DNA of 64,000 bases from Prosapia bicincta (taxonomy: Eukaryota > Arthropoda > Insecta > Hemiptera > Cercopidae): positions 83,501 through 147,500 of the forward strand of contig JBAIZL010000024.1 in the NCBI GenBank assembly GCA_036971475.1. Reading direction: 5' to 3'. This document shows positions 30,122 through 53,043 of this stretch, one piece after another (position 1 is the stretch's first letter; the number at the start of each line of letters is the position of its first letter). The notes under the pieces are model-generated. The model was not told the DNA's origin. It did no database searches and worked only from the letters and a program-made list of their open reading frames with translations. The translations under genes and the position numbers were made by a program.

Positions 30122-30655
30122 AACACTATTTTATCTTAGAAGGTTTGGTTGGCAATACATTTTGTACGATTGCCGAAAAACCACTTTTTTGATTTTTTTA
30201 AAACTCGTTACAGAAAAACAGTTCAAGATATCTCAACCAAATTTTTTTAATTGTTTATTGTTATCTAGTCCTAGAGAGAGATTTTTATTATATATTCTAA
30301 AATTTTAAAAAAATCAAAATTAAAATTAGCTTTGAAAAATAGACATTTTTCTTTTTTCTAAAAAAATCATAACTATGTCATTTTTTTCATTTTCAATAAA
30401 ATCTCATGATAGTAACTATATAAAGGTCCAATCTAAAAAAATACACATTATTGACCTAGCTTAAGTGCAACTTGTGTAATGTGTAATATAGCTAACATTA
30501 TGGTTGAATGAGATTTGGAGTGACCTTAAGACGCTATTTTTGGATGCTCCTTTGAAAATAGTATTAAACAGATTTTAATGTATTTAACTTGAAAGAAAAA
30601 TACGCTGCTTATGTTTCAGAATGAGCGTAGGCTTGTGATAATTATACTGTTTTTG
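30122..30655. mobile_element. Probable non-coding end of the Mutator-like element
   Basis: An AT-rich tail directly after the transposase relic, with runs such as GCCGAAAAACCACTTTTTTG. It has no counterpart in the right arm, which resumes homology at about 30,655. The terminal inverted repeat was not identified. Confidence 0.35.
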
Positions 30656-30926
30656 GAACCGTAATACTGGTATTGGTATTAGTACTGTAAAGTGAATATA
30701 AAAATTAAATTCTAAATAACTTGGAAAATACAACTTTAAACCGCTTGTTTCGGAGTTTAATTTACACTTTCATAAATTTATTTATTGATAAATAGGTTAT
30801 AACCTCATACCTCTAGATTTTACAAACTTTTTTGGTGTAAAAATGGAATTTCTTAACTTCTTACATTCTGTCCCATTCAACTATATTATTAAGTTTAAGT
30901 TTACAAAGGAATTCTAAAAAAAGTCT

Positions 30927-31317
30927 GATATTTTCGGTTATGTGTCAGCAGTATTAAAAGATGTTCTGTTGTTGGAAAATAAAGTGATATTTATTTTCTA
31001 ATGAAAGGAAACCTATGAAGTATCCACTCAGGATAGATTTGGTTGTAATTTTATGCAACATTACTATGTACCTATATTAAAATTTTCGTTATGTATTTCT
31101 ACATCGGATGGTAAAATCTTTTAACTGGTTTTACCTTAGATGTGTAGATTTGTTTTGTATATTTTATTATAAGTACATAGTATTGTTGTATAAAATTACA
31201 ACCAAATCTATCCTGAGTGGATACTTAATAGGTTTCCTTTCATTAGAAAATAAATGTCAATTTATTTTCCAACAATAAAACACCTTTTAATACTGCTGAC
31301 ACATTGCCGAAAAGATC
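30927..31317. mobile_element. 391-bp foldback/MITE insertion in the left arm
   Basis: Arms 30,927-31,075 and 31,169-31,317 are inverted copies of about 149 bp (outer ends GATATTTTCGGTTATGTGTC and GATCTTTTCGGCAATGTGTC when read inward). The loop is about 93 bp. The right arm of the large duplication lacks it: the flanks AAAAAAAGT and CAATTAAAA-AGTCTGAAA are adjacent near 43,420-43,450. It therefore inserted after the duplication. No coding capacity. Confidence 0.85.
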
Positions 31318-32019
31318 CGAAATGTCAATTAAAACTAGTCTGAAAATTGTTTAAAAAAACAAAAAAGTGCTTAAGATTTTAAAAAATGGCATCTCTCTTA
31401 TACATTTATTCAATTCAGTATTGTTCAAAAATAAGTAAAATAATTCTATTCTAGAAAATTTTAAGAAAACAAAGACCAATTTTATTAATTTCTTTTTTCT
31501 AAGAGGACTACAGATATTATGGCAAATATCTGTAAATTATGGCAAATTAGAAAAATGGATGAGACTGATGGTAAAGTTAGGGAAAGAAATTTATTTTGTT
31601 TTCAGTGTACTTAGAGAAAAAGTTTTTAATCACAAATATCAATAAACCTGTGGTTCACACAAATAAATAATAACCTTTCTTCTTTTTTGTATAAGAATAT
31701 AATAAGAAAGTTAGTATTGTTCCCTAAATTATTCAAACAATAAAAACGTGATATAAGAATGGAATATGAATCCTGAATCTGGGGTTACAGGTCATTTCTC
31801 AATAATTTGTTATCTATAAATCTTTTACTTAGGGGATATTTATTTGTGGTGGCTAAGCTAAATTATTAGATGAAAATGTTACTAATATGGTATTTTTCAT
31901 GCCCTAGGTACTGAAAATTTTAAATGTTTTCGTATCATATTTGTAACCTTCAACTGTTACAACAAATATCCAAATATTTACTTTACAATTTAGAAATAAA
32001 GTGTTGAATAATTTTACAG

Positions 32020-32214
32020 GCCTATCCTAAAATGGGAATTGCATCAAGATGCAGCAGCAGGTGAAGCTGGAGATGGCAACTGCACCGGACTTTTGTCTGG
32101 ATCGCTGCAACCGGTTGTGGGCTTTGGACAGTGGCTTCCTTGATTCTCTGGTCAACTTTAGAGTAACCTGCCCCCCCGAAACTGCTAATATTTGATCTAA
32201 ATACTAACCAATTG
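32020..32214 (+). pseudogene. Decayed copy of yellow exon 2 in the left arm
   Basis: It aligns end to end with the functional exon 2 (42,502-42,711, minus strand). It has a 17-nt deletion after ACTTTTGTC, an extra base near the start (CCTAAAATGGG versus CCTGGCTGGG) and a seventh C in the CCCCCC run, so the frame is lost. Both splice sites survive (ttttacag before, GTAAGA after). No yellow exon 1 copy is found upstream and no exons 3-5 downstream, so this cannot make a Yellow protein. Length 195 versus 210 nt. Confidence 0.92.
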
Positions 32215-32670
32215 GTAAGAAATATCACTAAACGTAAACAACAATATTAAAAAATTAATAAAGTTTTAACAGTAAACATTTTAATTCTTCTTATGTCTAG
32301 AAATTTTTAACTAGGCATATCCAGCAATTAAAAATTTGTACAAGAAAATGTAGACTAAATATACAACAAGATAAAGCGTTGAGCAATAAAAACTGTGATA
32401 GTACCCAACAATGATTGCGACAACCATGGAATCACAAATTGAAGGAAGACGACATGCAAGGATAAGAACTTGCTTACAACTGAAAATTTTTATTTTTTAT
32501 CACATTTTGGTAGGTGAGTCCTTTTTTTACATCATTTTAAATTTAATCTGTTTTCACTTTTTTCCTTTCCTACAAACACAATTTCCAAAAGACAATGTTC
32601 TGTTTTATTAATTCTAGCATATTTTTTTTCTTTTCAGTTATTTTTCACTTTATCTAATAGGTAATTGTAA

Positions 32671-33160
32671 AAATATCTTGCAAAGGAACAAGGTAGGATA
32701 TATTCTTCTAAAAATAACTTCACTATTCTCATAGTTTAAATTTAGAAATAACTTATTTATAGTACACAGTTATCTATATAAAATAGTTATTTATAGTAAT
32801 CAGCTGTTAATAACTGAGATGCACAAGTACTGTAGACTACCATCAGATTATAACTTAATCCATGGAAAGAGAAATTTGCCCTAATTAAATCAAATTGAAA
32901 TTATTATTTATTTTTAATTATATTTTATATGAATAAGGTAAAATATGAATCAATAATAAATATTAAATCAATTTTAATCCATGGGTAGAGAACATTTCCC
33001 TAATTAAATTAAATTCAAATAATGTATTATTTATTACTGAATTATATTTTATATAAATAAGGTAAAATAAGAATCAATAATAAATATTGAATCAATTTTA
33101 ATCCCTAGATTAAATTATAATTGGATGGTGCAGTAGTTGTGTACCCCAGCTATCAACATT
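32671..33160. other. Spacer between duplication arm and yellow 3' end
   Basis: AT-rich. Two neighbouring stretches near 32,860-32,975 and 32,975-33,100 are imperfect direct repeats (GAATCAATAATAAATATT and TTTAATCC-TGG in both). It may include the 3' UTR of the yellow gene on the minus strand. Confidence 0.5.

Positions 33161-33213
<53 letters not shown>
33161..33213. repeat. (TA)n microsatellite
   Basis: About 26 TA units just beyond the yellow stop codon. Confidence 0.95.
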
Positions 33214-33215
<2 letters not shown>

Positions 33216-33266
33216 AACGATGTATTTTATATATTTAATATTTTAAATGGTGTCTTGGAATGGTTA

Positions 33267-44024
<10,758 letters not shown>

Positions 44025-46329
44025 CCTGGAACATAAATTATACATATGAACTAACAAAATCAAATTGCTAGAGTTAGGGATAAAAAGTGTTATATTTTTT
44101 GAAATATTAGGTGTACAGTGAAGTAATAAATATTTAACCGGACATTACTATCGTATTGTTGTTTGACTGTAAACAAAATATCATTATTTATTGAAAAGAT
44201 CTGTATAACTCAAAAGTTCAACAATGAAATTTAAAAAATGAAACCTTGTTTTCAGAAAACGTTTTAATTTTCAACTATTTGAAAAGTATTTTTACTTTGC
44301 TGTGCCTTATATTGAATTATATAATATACAGTACCTATAAAGCATATTTTTTTATAATCTCCAGTGTGGTTATCCATGTTGTAGTATATGTGTATGTATT
44401 GCCAACAACATGTCATATGTTAGCATCTTCTGATAACTCCACAGTGTGTTATTGTCAAAGTATTTTTCTTATCTCAAGTGTCAGGTTTTCTTCGAAGACA
44501 GGTTTTAGAAACGGGTGAATTTACTCTAAGAAGGGAGACCATCTAGGGAAACGTCACAGCTGAGAAGAATCAGGTTTTTGATGTTAGAGGAGGATGAAGG
44601 TTAGGCAATGTTACATATACAAAGTCTGGCAAAGCTGCATGATTGGTTCATCTTAAGAGAGACATTTATTTTTCCAAAGTCAATGTGAAGAGCTTACATA
44701 TACAAATGGTCTCCAGAAACTTCATAATTTTATGCAAATGCTTACAGCATGCACTGTCAGATTGGAGTTTAGTTCAAGTTGTAGTTAAATAACCAAGTGG
44801 TGTTATGCTTAGTGACCAGGGAATCTACTGGGCATGCGCCATGCCAAGGAGCGTTCTTTACTAATTAACTCTGGTGTTAACAATTTATTGTTAAGTATAT
44901 TTGTCTTATGCCTTGCGTTTCAAGTTATAATTAGGCCTGTGGTGTTTTTAAAGTGACTTGGATGTGTAGCTCAGTACACATTAAATATTAACCTGACACT
45001 TAAAGTGTCAGATATTAGCATACAGTATGGGAGGATGCATCGAGCATGGTTCACTCACTCCAACCCACCATTACTGCCACTATCTACGTGGAATGGATAT
45101 TAAAGGACTCTGTCTGAAAAGGGCTGCTTCGGCTTTTTATGTGTTCACTGGTGCTTCTAGGTTTTAAAGAAGGCATATATCCTGAACACATGTCTGGGTC
45201 TTGGGTTTACATAGAAAGGCAATTTGGCTATTCCTAGGGCGCTTCAAAGTACTTTGTGCATTATTTGATGAAACCACCACCATCCAGGTCAGGAGAAAAG
45301 CTTAGTAAAGTACCAGCTAAGAAGGCTGACCCACTCATCAAAGATGACTGGAAAAAAAAGATCTCACTTTACAGACTTCGGAAACCAGCAATATAAATTC
45401 CCTCACAGACCTCTTCTATACACCCTTAGTTTAGAAATGAATGTTCTGTCAGGAACATTGAAATATGGAGTGGTGGTGGAATATGCAGCCCCTGGGCAAT
45501 AACATTCCAATACAGTATTAATACATAGATATGAGAACTCGTTTCAGAGAATGGGTATACGATGAGTTTAGAAAAAAAGAGGTAACACTTTACTCCTTGC
45601 TACGTTACGACTAACTTGTTTCACCTCAGTGTAAACGGTCGCCATTTCGTTTTCTTGTCCATACCAGTCCATACTCCCTTAGTATCACCGATTACCCCTT
45701 CTGAAACATTTAGATTTGGGATAGAAAATGAGGAGTGCGAAATTTATTCATTTAGTTTTTCAATAATGATCCACGTGTTGTGTTGAGTCACTACTAACTA
45801 TACCTAGTGATTTTTAATTTACATAAAATTTCTTAGTAAGGTAATGTAAATTACAAGCAATCTGTTTATAGTTACGACTTCCCACAGATAACATTTACAA
45901 TGCCTTCTTTACCTTTCATAATAAATAAATAACGAAATAATATTTTCTAAAAATAGAGTTTATTTTTCAATAACAATTAAAAGATTTTATTAAGATATTT
46001 GTACCGCTTATGAATACATTATTTATAAATGGTTTTGTTAAATAAATGATTAAAATACCTCAACATTATAATCAGAATATTATTAATCATAATTATTAAA
46101 AATTAAATTTAATATTATTGAAACACACAAATATGGTTGCCGTCCACCTTTGATAGTTGAGGAGGGAGCTACTAAATTACTACCTTAGTAGTTTAGTGGG
46201 ATCTCTCGCTACTCCCTTAGTGAGATCGCCCACGCCTCTCAGTGAGTGAGCAAGTCCTATCTGATCACATAAAACAGTTACTTTGCTCATCTCTCCTCAG
46301 ATTGGGCTTAAGAAATTTTTTTTTTTAAT
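44025..46329. other. Upstream region of yellow, in the right arm
   Basis: Presumed promoter side of yellow (minus strand). 44,520-46,329 is collinear with 26,831-28,860. No confident TATA box or initiator can be picked in AT-rich DNA. No gene recognised. Confidence 0.55.
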
Positions 46330-46870
46330 TCTCCCTTAGGAACTTGGATGAAATGAACCGTTGAACGAAAGGATAGCTTGATATCCCTGAAGTCTAAAAG
46401 ACATAATCCTTTGAGTATGTAACTTGAACCTCTCTTACAATATGCTTGTAGGTCGAAGAGTGTCTATTCGAGCTGTCCAATGAAACTCGTAGGTTCTTAT
46501 TTATTGTTTAATCTTGTATTGAATTTTTGCTCGTCATAAAACTTTCTCAAATGTTGTTTGAAGAAGCACAACTCACTTATCAAGTAGTTTTAAGACCACA
46601 TTTAATTATAACTGTTTGAGCTGACGTCTGTCAGTGAACTTGACAAAATAAAAATGTCAGAACATTAAAGAAGCAACTAAATAAGGTTACAGTTACAGCA
46701 CTTTAATGGTTCTGATGACTTGCAAATGTATGAAAGTAAATCTTTCTTTTCATTGTGTTTGGTTAACAGTCGCCACTTAGCTGTGATGACAGACATTCGC
46801 TGTCCATTGAAGCCATTTTAGTAACAGCAACAGTTCATTAAGAATTTAAAGGTTAAGAATTATTGGCTTT
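46330..46870. repeat. Nearly identical block of the inverted duplication (right copy)
   Basis: Partner of 26,330-26,830. It contains the 162-bp identical stretch 46,584-46,745. Lies about 2.3-2.8 kb upstream of the yellow start codon. Confidence 0.9.
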
Positions 46871-46966
46871 AGATCATTTGGTTAATGCAACCTTTTTTTT
46901 TATTCTTCTTTAACTTAAATGATAAGTAGAATTTATGAATAAAAACAAGATACTGAAGTGAAAAGT

Positions 46967-46968
46967 CA

Positions 46969-47001
<33 letters not shown>

Positions 47002-47008
47002 CACACAC

Positions 47009-47076
<68 letters not shown>

Positions 47077-47080
47077 GTCA
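46967..47080. repeat. (TA)n-(CA)n-(TA)n compound microsatellite
   Basis: TA, then CA with small interruptions, then TA again. Absent from the left arm. Confidence 0.93.
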
Positions 47081-47699
47081 TTTTATATTGTTTAGATATC
47101 TCATCTAATGAGATAAAATTGAAGATGGAAAAATAGAAATCTACTATGAGTTTGTGTGATGTAGGATTTGTGTGCAAAGAATGTAAAATATATTCCTTAA
47201 TTGTTTGTAAATATAAAGGTAGGTACCAGATAGAGTCCGTTATGCACGTCCGTCCTATATTTAAACAAAAATGTTGCTAATTTCATATACAAAAAATTAT
47301 AATTAAATCTACGTCTTATGTTTTAATATAGAATTTAAACAATTTTAAACCAAAAATTATTAGCTGTAGTCATAGACAATCTTTGGACGTTTTGATCCAA
47401 ATACTGCTGGTTCAAGAATGATGATTGTATTGGGTCTTAGGTTAGTTTTTGTTTAAAACAGTTTATGGGTTCGTTGAAACCCTAGCTTCTCATCTATTAA
47501 AACGTTAATTGTAAAACTTGCTTAAGTAGAATAAAATTGATTTTTTCATTTTGAAACCTAACTAAAGTGATTTCTATTTTCGTATAAGATTCTATTATTA
47601 GAAGAAATATATTCCCATTAGTCTAAACGTACTTAAATCTACTTTCTCAACTTTTGTTATTCAATAATTACTTGGAATAATTTACTGTGGTTTATTATT

Positions 47700-47850
47700 G
47701 ATAAATAATACACACAATCTCTAATGACAAATATGTTTTTTATTCTCGTCTTATGTAGATTTCGGTTACAAAGTAACCATCATCAAAGACATGATAATAC
47801 ATACTAACTTAATACAGTTACCTTATTTATAACCAAACTATTTGCCCCCA
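47700..47850 (-). mobile_element. Possible Penelope-like 3' tail in the right arm
   Basis: It contains CGTCTTATGTAGATTTCGGT followed by TACAAAGTAACCATCATCAA, similar in layout to the stretch at 4,605-4,645. It runs directly into the 41-bp minisatellite. No counterpart in the left arm. Confidence 0.4.
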
Positions 47851-48140
47851 CACAGAACGCCGCAGTCTTTACGTGACCACGCCAAGGTTCCACAAGAACG
47901 CCGCGACCTTTACGTGACCACGCCAAGGCTCCACAAGAACGCCGCAATCTTTACGTGACCACGCCAAGGATCCACAAGAACGCCGCGGCCTTTACGTGAC
48001 CACGCCAAGGCTTCACGAGAACGCCGCAATCTTTACGTGACCACGCCAAGGCTTCACGAGAACGCCGCAATCTTTACGTGACCACGCCAAAGGTCCACAA
48101 GAACGCCGCGGACTTTACGTGACCACGCCAAGGTTCCACA
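47851..48140. repeat. 41-bp minisatellite, seven copies
   Basis: The unit is AACGCCGCAATCTTTACGTG + ACCACGCCAAGGCTCCACAAG with few differences. It is markedly GC- and CpG-rich compared with its surroundings. It probably arose from the tail of the adjacent Penelope-like fragment, since CCACGCC-AAGG/CTTGG-type sequence also occurs after the tail at about 4,710. Confidence 0.95.
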
Positions 48141-48572
48141 CTAGGATCATTCGCTCCATTCGTTTCCAGCAAAGTGCGCACGCACACAAACGCACTGAGT
48201 TACATAATTTTTCTCAAGAGCCTCATACTTTCCACTAAATCCTAAATTTTGGTTTTTTAACAAAATGTTTCCCCTAAAATATAATGCGAACCTGTAGCAG
48301 GAATTCAGCATTAAAAAGTTACTTGAATATAAATATATTAAACCTATCCTTGAGTAGTTTTTAGCTCTACTATTAATATACTTTACAAAAACTTTCGAGC
48401 AATGCACTTATTGATTTTTAGTAAGTAATATTATATAATAAAAGGATTTATCAATTAGGTCTAAAAAAATGCATAGTAATCGGATCCTTCTCTCCGCTCG
48501 TCTCCAGTAAAGTGCACACGCACACATATGTACTGAGTTTAAGCAAATCAGAAGGCACTGATTTGAAAAAGA

Positions 48573-48576
<4 letters not shown>

Positions 48577-48636
<60 letters not shown>
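48577..48636. repeat. (TA)n microsatellite
   Basis: About 29 TA units. The left arm has only ACAATATATTC at the same place, so the array expanded after the duplication. Confidence 0.95.
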
Positions 48637-48638
<2 letters not shown>

Positions 48639-48654
48639 TCAGTAATATCAAAAT

Positions 48655-49350
48655 TTCCACTAAAAGCTAAACATTAATTTCTTAAATTAACACTGTGCTT
48701 TCCACTAATATATAATGCAAGGCAATAGGAATTAATTAAGAACTAAAAAGTTAAACTCAATAATATTAAACAAACATTTTACCGTTTTAAAAGGAGGCTT
48801 TATAACTAGAGAATAATGCCCACTACACCACTAGAAAACCACTCATTACACCACAGCTACACAATGCCACTGACACACTGGAGTTCCACGTAAACCTGGC
48901 AACAAAGGCCCTCTGCTCGGACACAATCTGGTCTGCTTTCGTGCAAATAGTGACGAGCCCCCTATCCTCTAGCAGCTTTCACCCTCGTAGAGTCCTATTC
49001 CAGTTTCATTTAGACTATAGAACAGTAAGGACGATGTAGCACATGTAGTAGATTATTTCACAAATCCTTATATAAACTCAAATCAACTTGAAAATATTTT
49101 CTTGGATGCCTGCAAGTATTTATTTTCATATATATTAGTTAGTCAAGGAGCCGACACGGGGATACCACTGCGAAATCCCAGTAATGTGGCATTGTTTTGG
49201 CCCTATATATGGCGGATTATTGAGGAAGATTACTGCTGTGTTTTCGCTGATCATATGACCACGAAACTTTCACGTTGCGTTCAACATGTGTTTCGTCAAA
49301 ACTAACCTCATTTATAGATTTGGCGGCACGCCCAGAAACCTGTCCGGTAT
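48655..49350. repeat. Well-conserved block of the inverted duplication (right copy)
   Basis: Partner of 23,545-24,235, roughly 90% identical. A short frame at 49,102-49,305 is interrupted in the other copy, so no protein is inferred. Confidence 0.8.
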
Positions 49351-50690
49351 TTTAAAGTGAGCTGGTTAAATTTAAGAAAATATTTTTAAAGGCTACACCT
49401 TTAACTGTATCCAACACAGTGGACCGGTTCTCCTTGGCTAAGGTAAGGAACTGTTGTGAGTTACGAAACCATGACTTTCTCCTATACAGTCCAAGTGCAC
49501 CTTTAGAGTAGCTAGAATTGGCATCATAACTGCTTTGCAAAGAATGGGATTTTATTTTTCTAATGGTTGAAATATATTCATGAAACTGCTATTCAACAAT
49601 TTTATCTTTCTTAAACACGACAATAACTTATAACAACACGCATGCGCAGTAATTAGAGAAATAGTTTACTGAGAATATTAAGCAATACTTTAGGAATGGA
49701 ATTGACTATGAATAGAAAATAATCACTTCTAACTATTGAAGGGGCATGTTTTTGTGAGTGTAACAAATGATGAATAATGACCGCACTTCAAAAACGTTCC
49801 AGATCTTAACCGAATCTATTTCGAAATATTTTTTCCATCATGAATATTTAAAATTTTATTTGAATAGCTGTACTGAGCATTAAGTAATGGATGGAGTCTT
49901 CTTTTTACTCCAGTTGAGGGCGAGTCTGCTCCGGGTAAGCAATCCTGCCCACATGATGCTCTAATTATCCCTCATTGTAGTTACCAGAGGGTGTTATGCC
50001 CTGGCTACATGATTCCGTCTACCCTTTTCCTTATTCTACTTCTAACAAGGGGTGTGACATTATTACTGATGATGACAGTTTAGAAACAAGAGGCCCAACT
50101 GCAATTTTGGCCTTCAGAGGTTGTTTCGCCCTTTGACTATTCACTCTTTAGTAAAGTTGCTTTTGTATTAAGAGTAAATGTGTGACAGAAGATAGATTGT
50201 AAATAATTATTGAGTATAAAGAAGGTGAGACTTTGTCTGCAATATAGCCTAAGCCTAAAGACAGTTGGTAAAAGTAGCGTAATAAATAGCTAATACACTC
50301 GTAACAGGTTGTACAGCCATAGAAGAAATTAAAAGAACTGTATATTCTCAGTGGCATAGAACCAATTGGAACAGTATTAATTGAAACAATTTTGGAATAA
50401 CTTGATTTAATAATAAAATATTTATTTTGTGTTGTTCAATGAAAATAAAAATATCGAATATGAAAAAACATTCTAAACAGATCTATAAATTAAATCAGAT
50501 TAATAACTCTTAACTAAAACAAAAAGTTCTAAACGGAACCTAATAAAAGAGTTAGTCGGCCTTGTCTGCAATAATGTCATTTTTACCGATATTTTGATTA
50601 CGTAACTAGAAGTCGAGAGAATGGGGTCGTTTGTTGTAATTAGTGATTGTATGCAAATATATTGTTCTGGACCGTTATTAAAGTTTGGAT

Positions 50691-51350
50691 AGCGAGCACG
50701 CTTAGCACGATAGATAAAATTACCTTCTAAATTTTCAAGAAACATTTCCCAACATACCCGAACACATGTAGGCCGACTGTTCTGAAAGTTTGGGTAGTGT
50801 GCATTTACCATTCGGGTTATTCTAATGGTATGAAACCGGTCAGAATGGTTAGCTGGTTCCAAGTCGCTGTAGAAAGTTAGTAAAAGCCCTAAGTTCTGCT
50901 TGGAGCACTAGTTTCGTCTATAAACGCAATAAACTCGTAAATAATGAACAATTGACAAGAGTCTCGTCCCTAAGCCCGGGGAAATAGTTTAACCTGAAGG
51001 GGTGTGAAAAACTCATACTGAGTGTGAATCCAATATACAATAGTCATATCTCTAGACGATTTTATAACTGCACTTTAATTTTTATCTAATTACAATAATC
51101 AAAATATTTTGGGGAGATATTGTATTTTTGTTACTAGATGATGTCTGCTTCAGTTCTTCAATTTGCTTCTCGTTATTTTAAGTTAGACAATATTACAATA
51201 CCACTCAGTACTGTACAGTTTAGTTTAATTCCCGTAGATATAGGATTTCAAAGGAATCATTTCAAAAGAATTTAAAAACGTCAATACAATAAATCCTTAG
51301 AACACACTACTTCGGTTAGAAGTAACATCGTCAACATCACGTTAAAATAT
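50691..51350. other. Outer flank of the right arm, nothing recognised
   Basis: No repeat or coding family recognised. A 120-codon minus-strand frame (50,862-50,500) is discussed under rejected items. Confidence 0.5.
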
Positions 51351-52233
51351 TAATATGAAAACCATAAGGTAACATAAGATAATATGAAAACCATAAGGTG
51401 TCATAAGATAATATGAAAACCATAAGGTGTCATACGATAATATGAAAACCATAAGGTGTCAGAAGAAAATATGAAAACCATAAGGTGGCATAAGATAATA
51501 CGAAAACCATAAGGAGTCATAAGATAATATGAAAACCATAAGGTGTCATAAGATAATATGAAAATCATAAGATGTCATAAGATAATATGAAAACCATAAG
51601 GTGTCATAAGATAATATGAAAATCATAAGATGTCATAAGATAATGTGAAAACCATAAGGTGTCATAAGATAATATGAAAACCATAAGGTGTCATAAGATA
51701 ATAAGAAAACCATAAGATGTCATACGATAATATGAAAACCATAAGTTGTCATAAGAAAATATGGAAACCATAAGGTGTCATAAGATAATATGAAAATCAT
51801 AAGATGTCATAAGATAATGTAAAAACCATAAGGTGTCATAAGATAATGTGAAAACCATAAGGTGGCATAAGATAATATGAAAATCATAAGGTGGCATAAG
51901 ATAATATGAAAACCATAAGGTGTCATATGATAATAAGAAAACCATAAGATGTCATACGATAATATGAAAACCATAAGGTGTCATAAGGAAATATGAAAAC
52001 CATAAGGTGTCATAAGATAATATGAAAATCATAAGATGTCATAAGATAATGTGAAAACCATAAGGTGTCATAAGATAATGTGAAAACCATAAGGTGGCAT
52101 AAGATAATATGAAAACCATAAGGTGTCATAAGATAATATGAAAACCATAAGGTGGTATAAGAAAATATGAAAACCATAAGGTGGCATAAGATAATACGAA
52201 AACCATAAGGAGTCATAAGAAAATATGAAAACC
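51351..52233. repeat. 29-bp minisatellite, about 30 copies
   Basis: The unit is ATAAGATAATATGAAAACCA + TAAGGTGTC. Variants (GTGGC, AGTC, AATCATAAGATG) recur in patches; for example the run around 51,690-51,870 resembles 51,930-52,100, suggesting block duplications. Confidence 0.96.
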
Positions 52234-52848
52234 TGGAAATTTCCTCCAGGCTTCATCCACCTACTTGTAGCCGTGTATTCTGATTGAATACAATTTGTAG
52301 ACATATTGTCTCATCCAATCATCTCACGAATAAAGAGAAACTATTGATTTAGCGTTTTAGTTTGAAGGAAAGAAGAAGGCCCTTCTTCAATTTTGTAAGT
52401 TTTAAAAAAATATTTTTTAATATTCGAAGCACTTAAAATATTAAACATTAGCAGCTGTTGGTAGGTAGAAGGTTCATGTTGCATAACTGTTTTAAAAGCT
52501 TTAAATCACTAAACGTACTTTATGAGTAAGTGAAGTGTAGGCCTATACGCTTCTGGTTGGCTGGGAAGGACTTGACGTTTTGGAAGTGAAAAATTGTTTG
52601 GGAGTTTTAATAATATTTTAGAATACTAAAACTGCCAAAAAAACAACAAAGTAAAACGTAAACTGTAATAATAAGGTTAGTATATAAACATTGAAGATAT
52701 ACATTGCTTTGTTGACCTTGAAGGCGGTGTGGGCAATGTGTCCGGGTAAGGGCGGGGCCTAGCCTTGATCGCGGTGGAAGAATTAAAGTATAAAAAACTT
52801 GGAAATATTTGTTTCTCTGGCGGAATATGACGTTTATTTACTTTAAAC
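52234..52848. other. No feature recognised
   Basis: AT-rich sequence between two tandem arrays. No gene or element seen. Confidence 0.6.
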
Positions 52849-53043
52849 GCCTGTGCAACTAAAAGATATGTACGTGTAAACATTTATTGTGTCTCTTTGT
52901 TCAGGGTTTGAAAGCCTGTGCAACTAAAAGATATGTACGTGTAAACATTTATTGTGTCTCTTTGTTCAGGGTTTGAAAGCCTGTGCAACTAAAAGATATG
53001 TACGTGTAAACATTTATTGTGTCTCTTTGTTCAGGATTTGAAA
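52849..53043. repeat. 65-bp tandem repeat, three copies
   Basis: Copies begin at 52,849, 52,914 and 52,979 with GCCTGTGCAACTAAAAGATA and end TTCAGGGTTTGAAA. They are identical apart from one G/A change in the last, so the triplication is recent. Confidence 0.97.

Larger units (their letters stand above)
22980..32670 (+). repeat. Giant inverted duplication, left arm
   Basis: Reading the plus strand here matches the minus strand of about 42,050-50,690 in the same order over the whole length. Anchors: 23,045 with 50,630 (CAAACGACxCCATTCTCTC); 23,550-24,235 with 48,655-49,350 (about 90%); 24,235-24,500 with 48,310-48,575; 26,330-26,830 with 46,330-46,870 (about 95%); 27,530-28,400 with 45,005-45,690; 28,500-28,840 with 44,520-44,850; 31,320-32,020 with 42,711-43,440; 32,020-32,214 with yellow exon 2; 32,215-32,665 with 42,055-42,501. 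Private insertions break it: a 34-bp minisatellite, a Mutator-like relic and a 391-bp foldback element. Identity is by eye. Confidence 0.9.

Noticed and set aside
50500..50862. 120-codon minus-strand frame beginning MEPANHSDRFHT
   Set aside because: No family motif was recognised. The weakly similar stretch at the outer edge of the left arm is full of stops, so there is no sign of coding conservation.
52010..52304. Open frames with repeated YDTLWFSYYLM
   Set aside because: Minus-strand translation of the 29-bp minisatellite. 29 is not a multiple of three, so the frame shifts each unit and only chance opens it.
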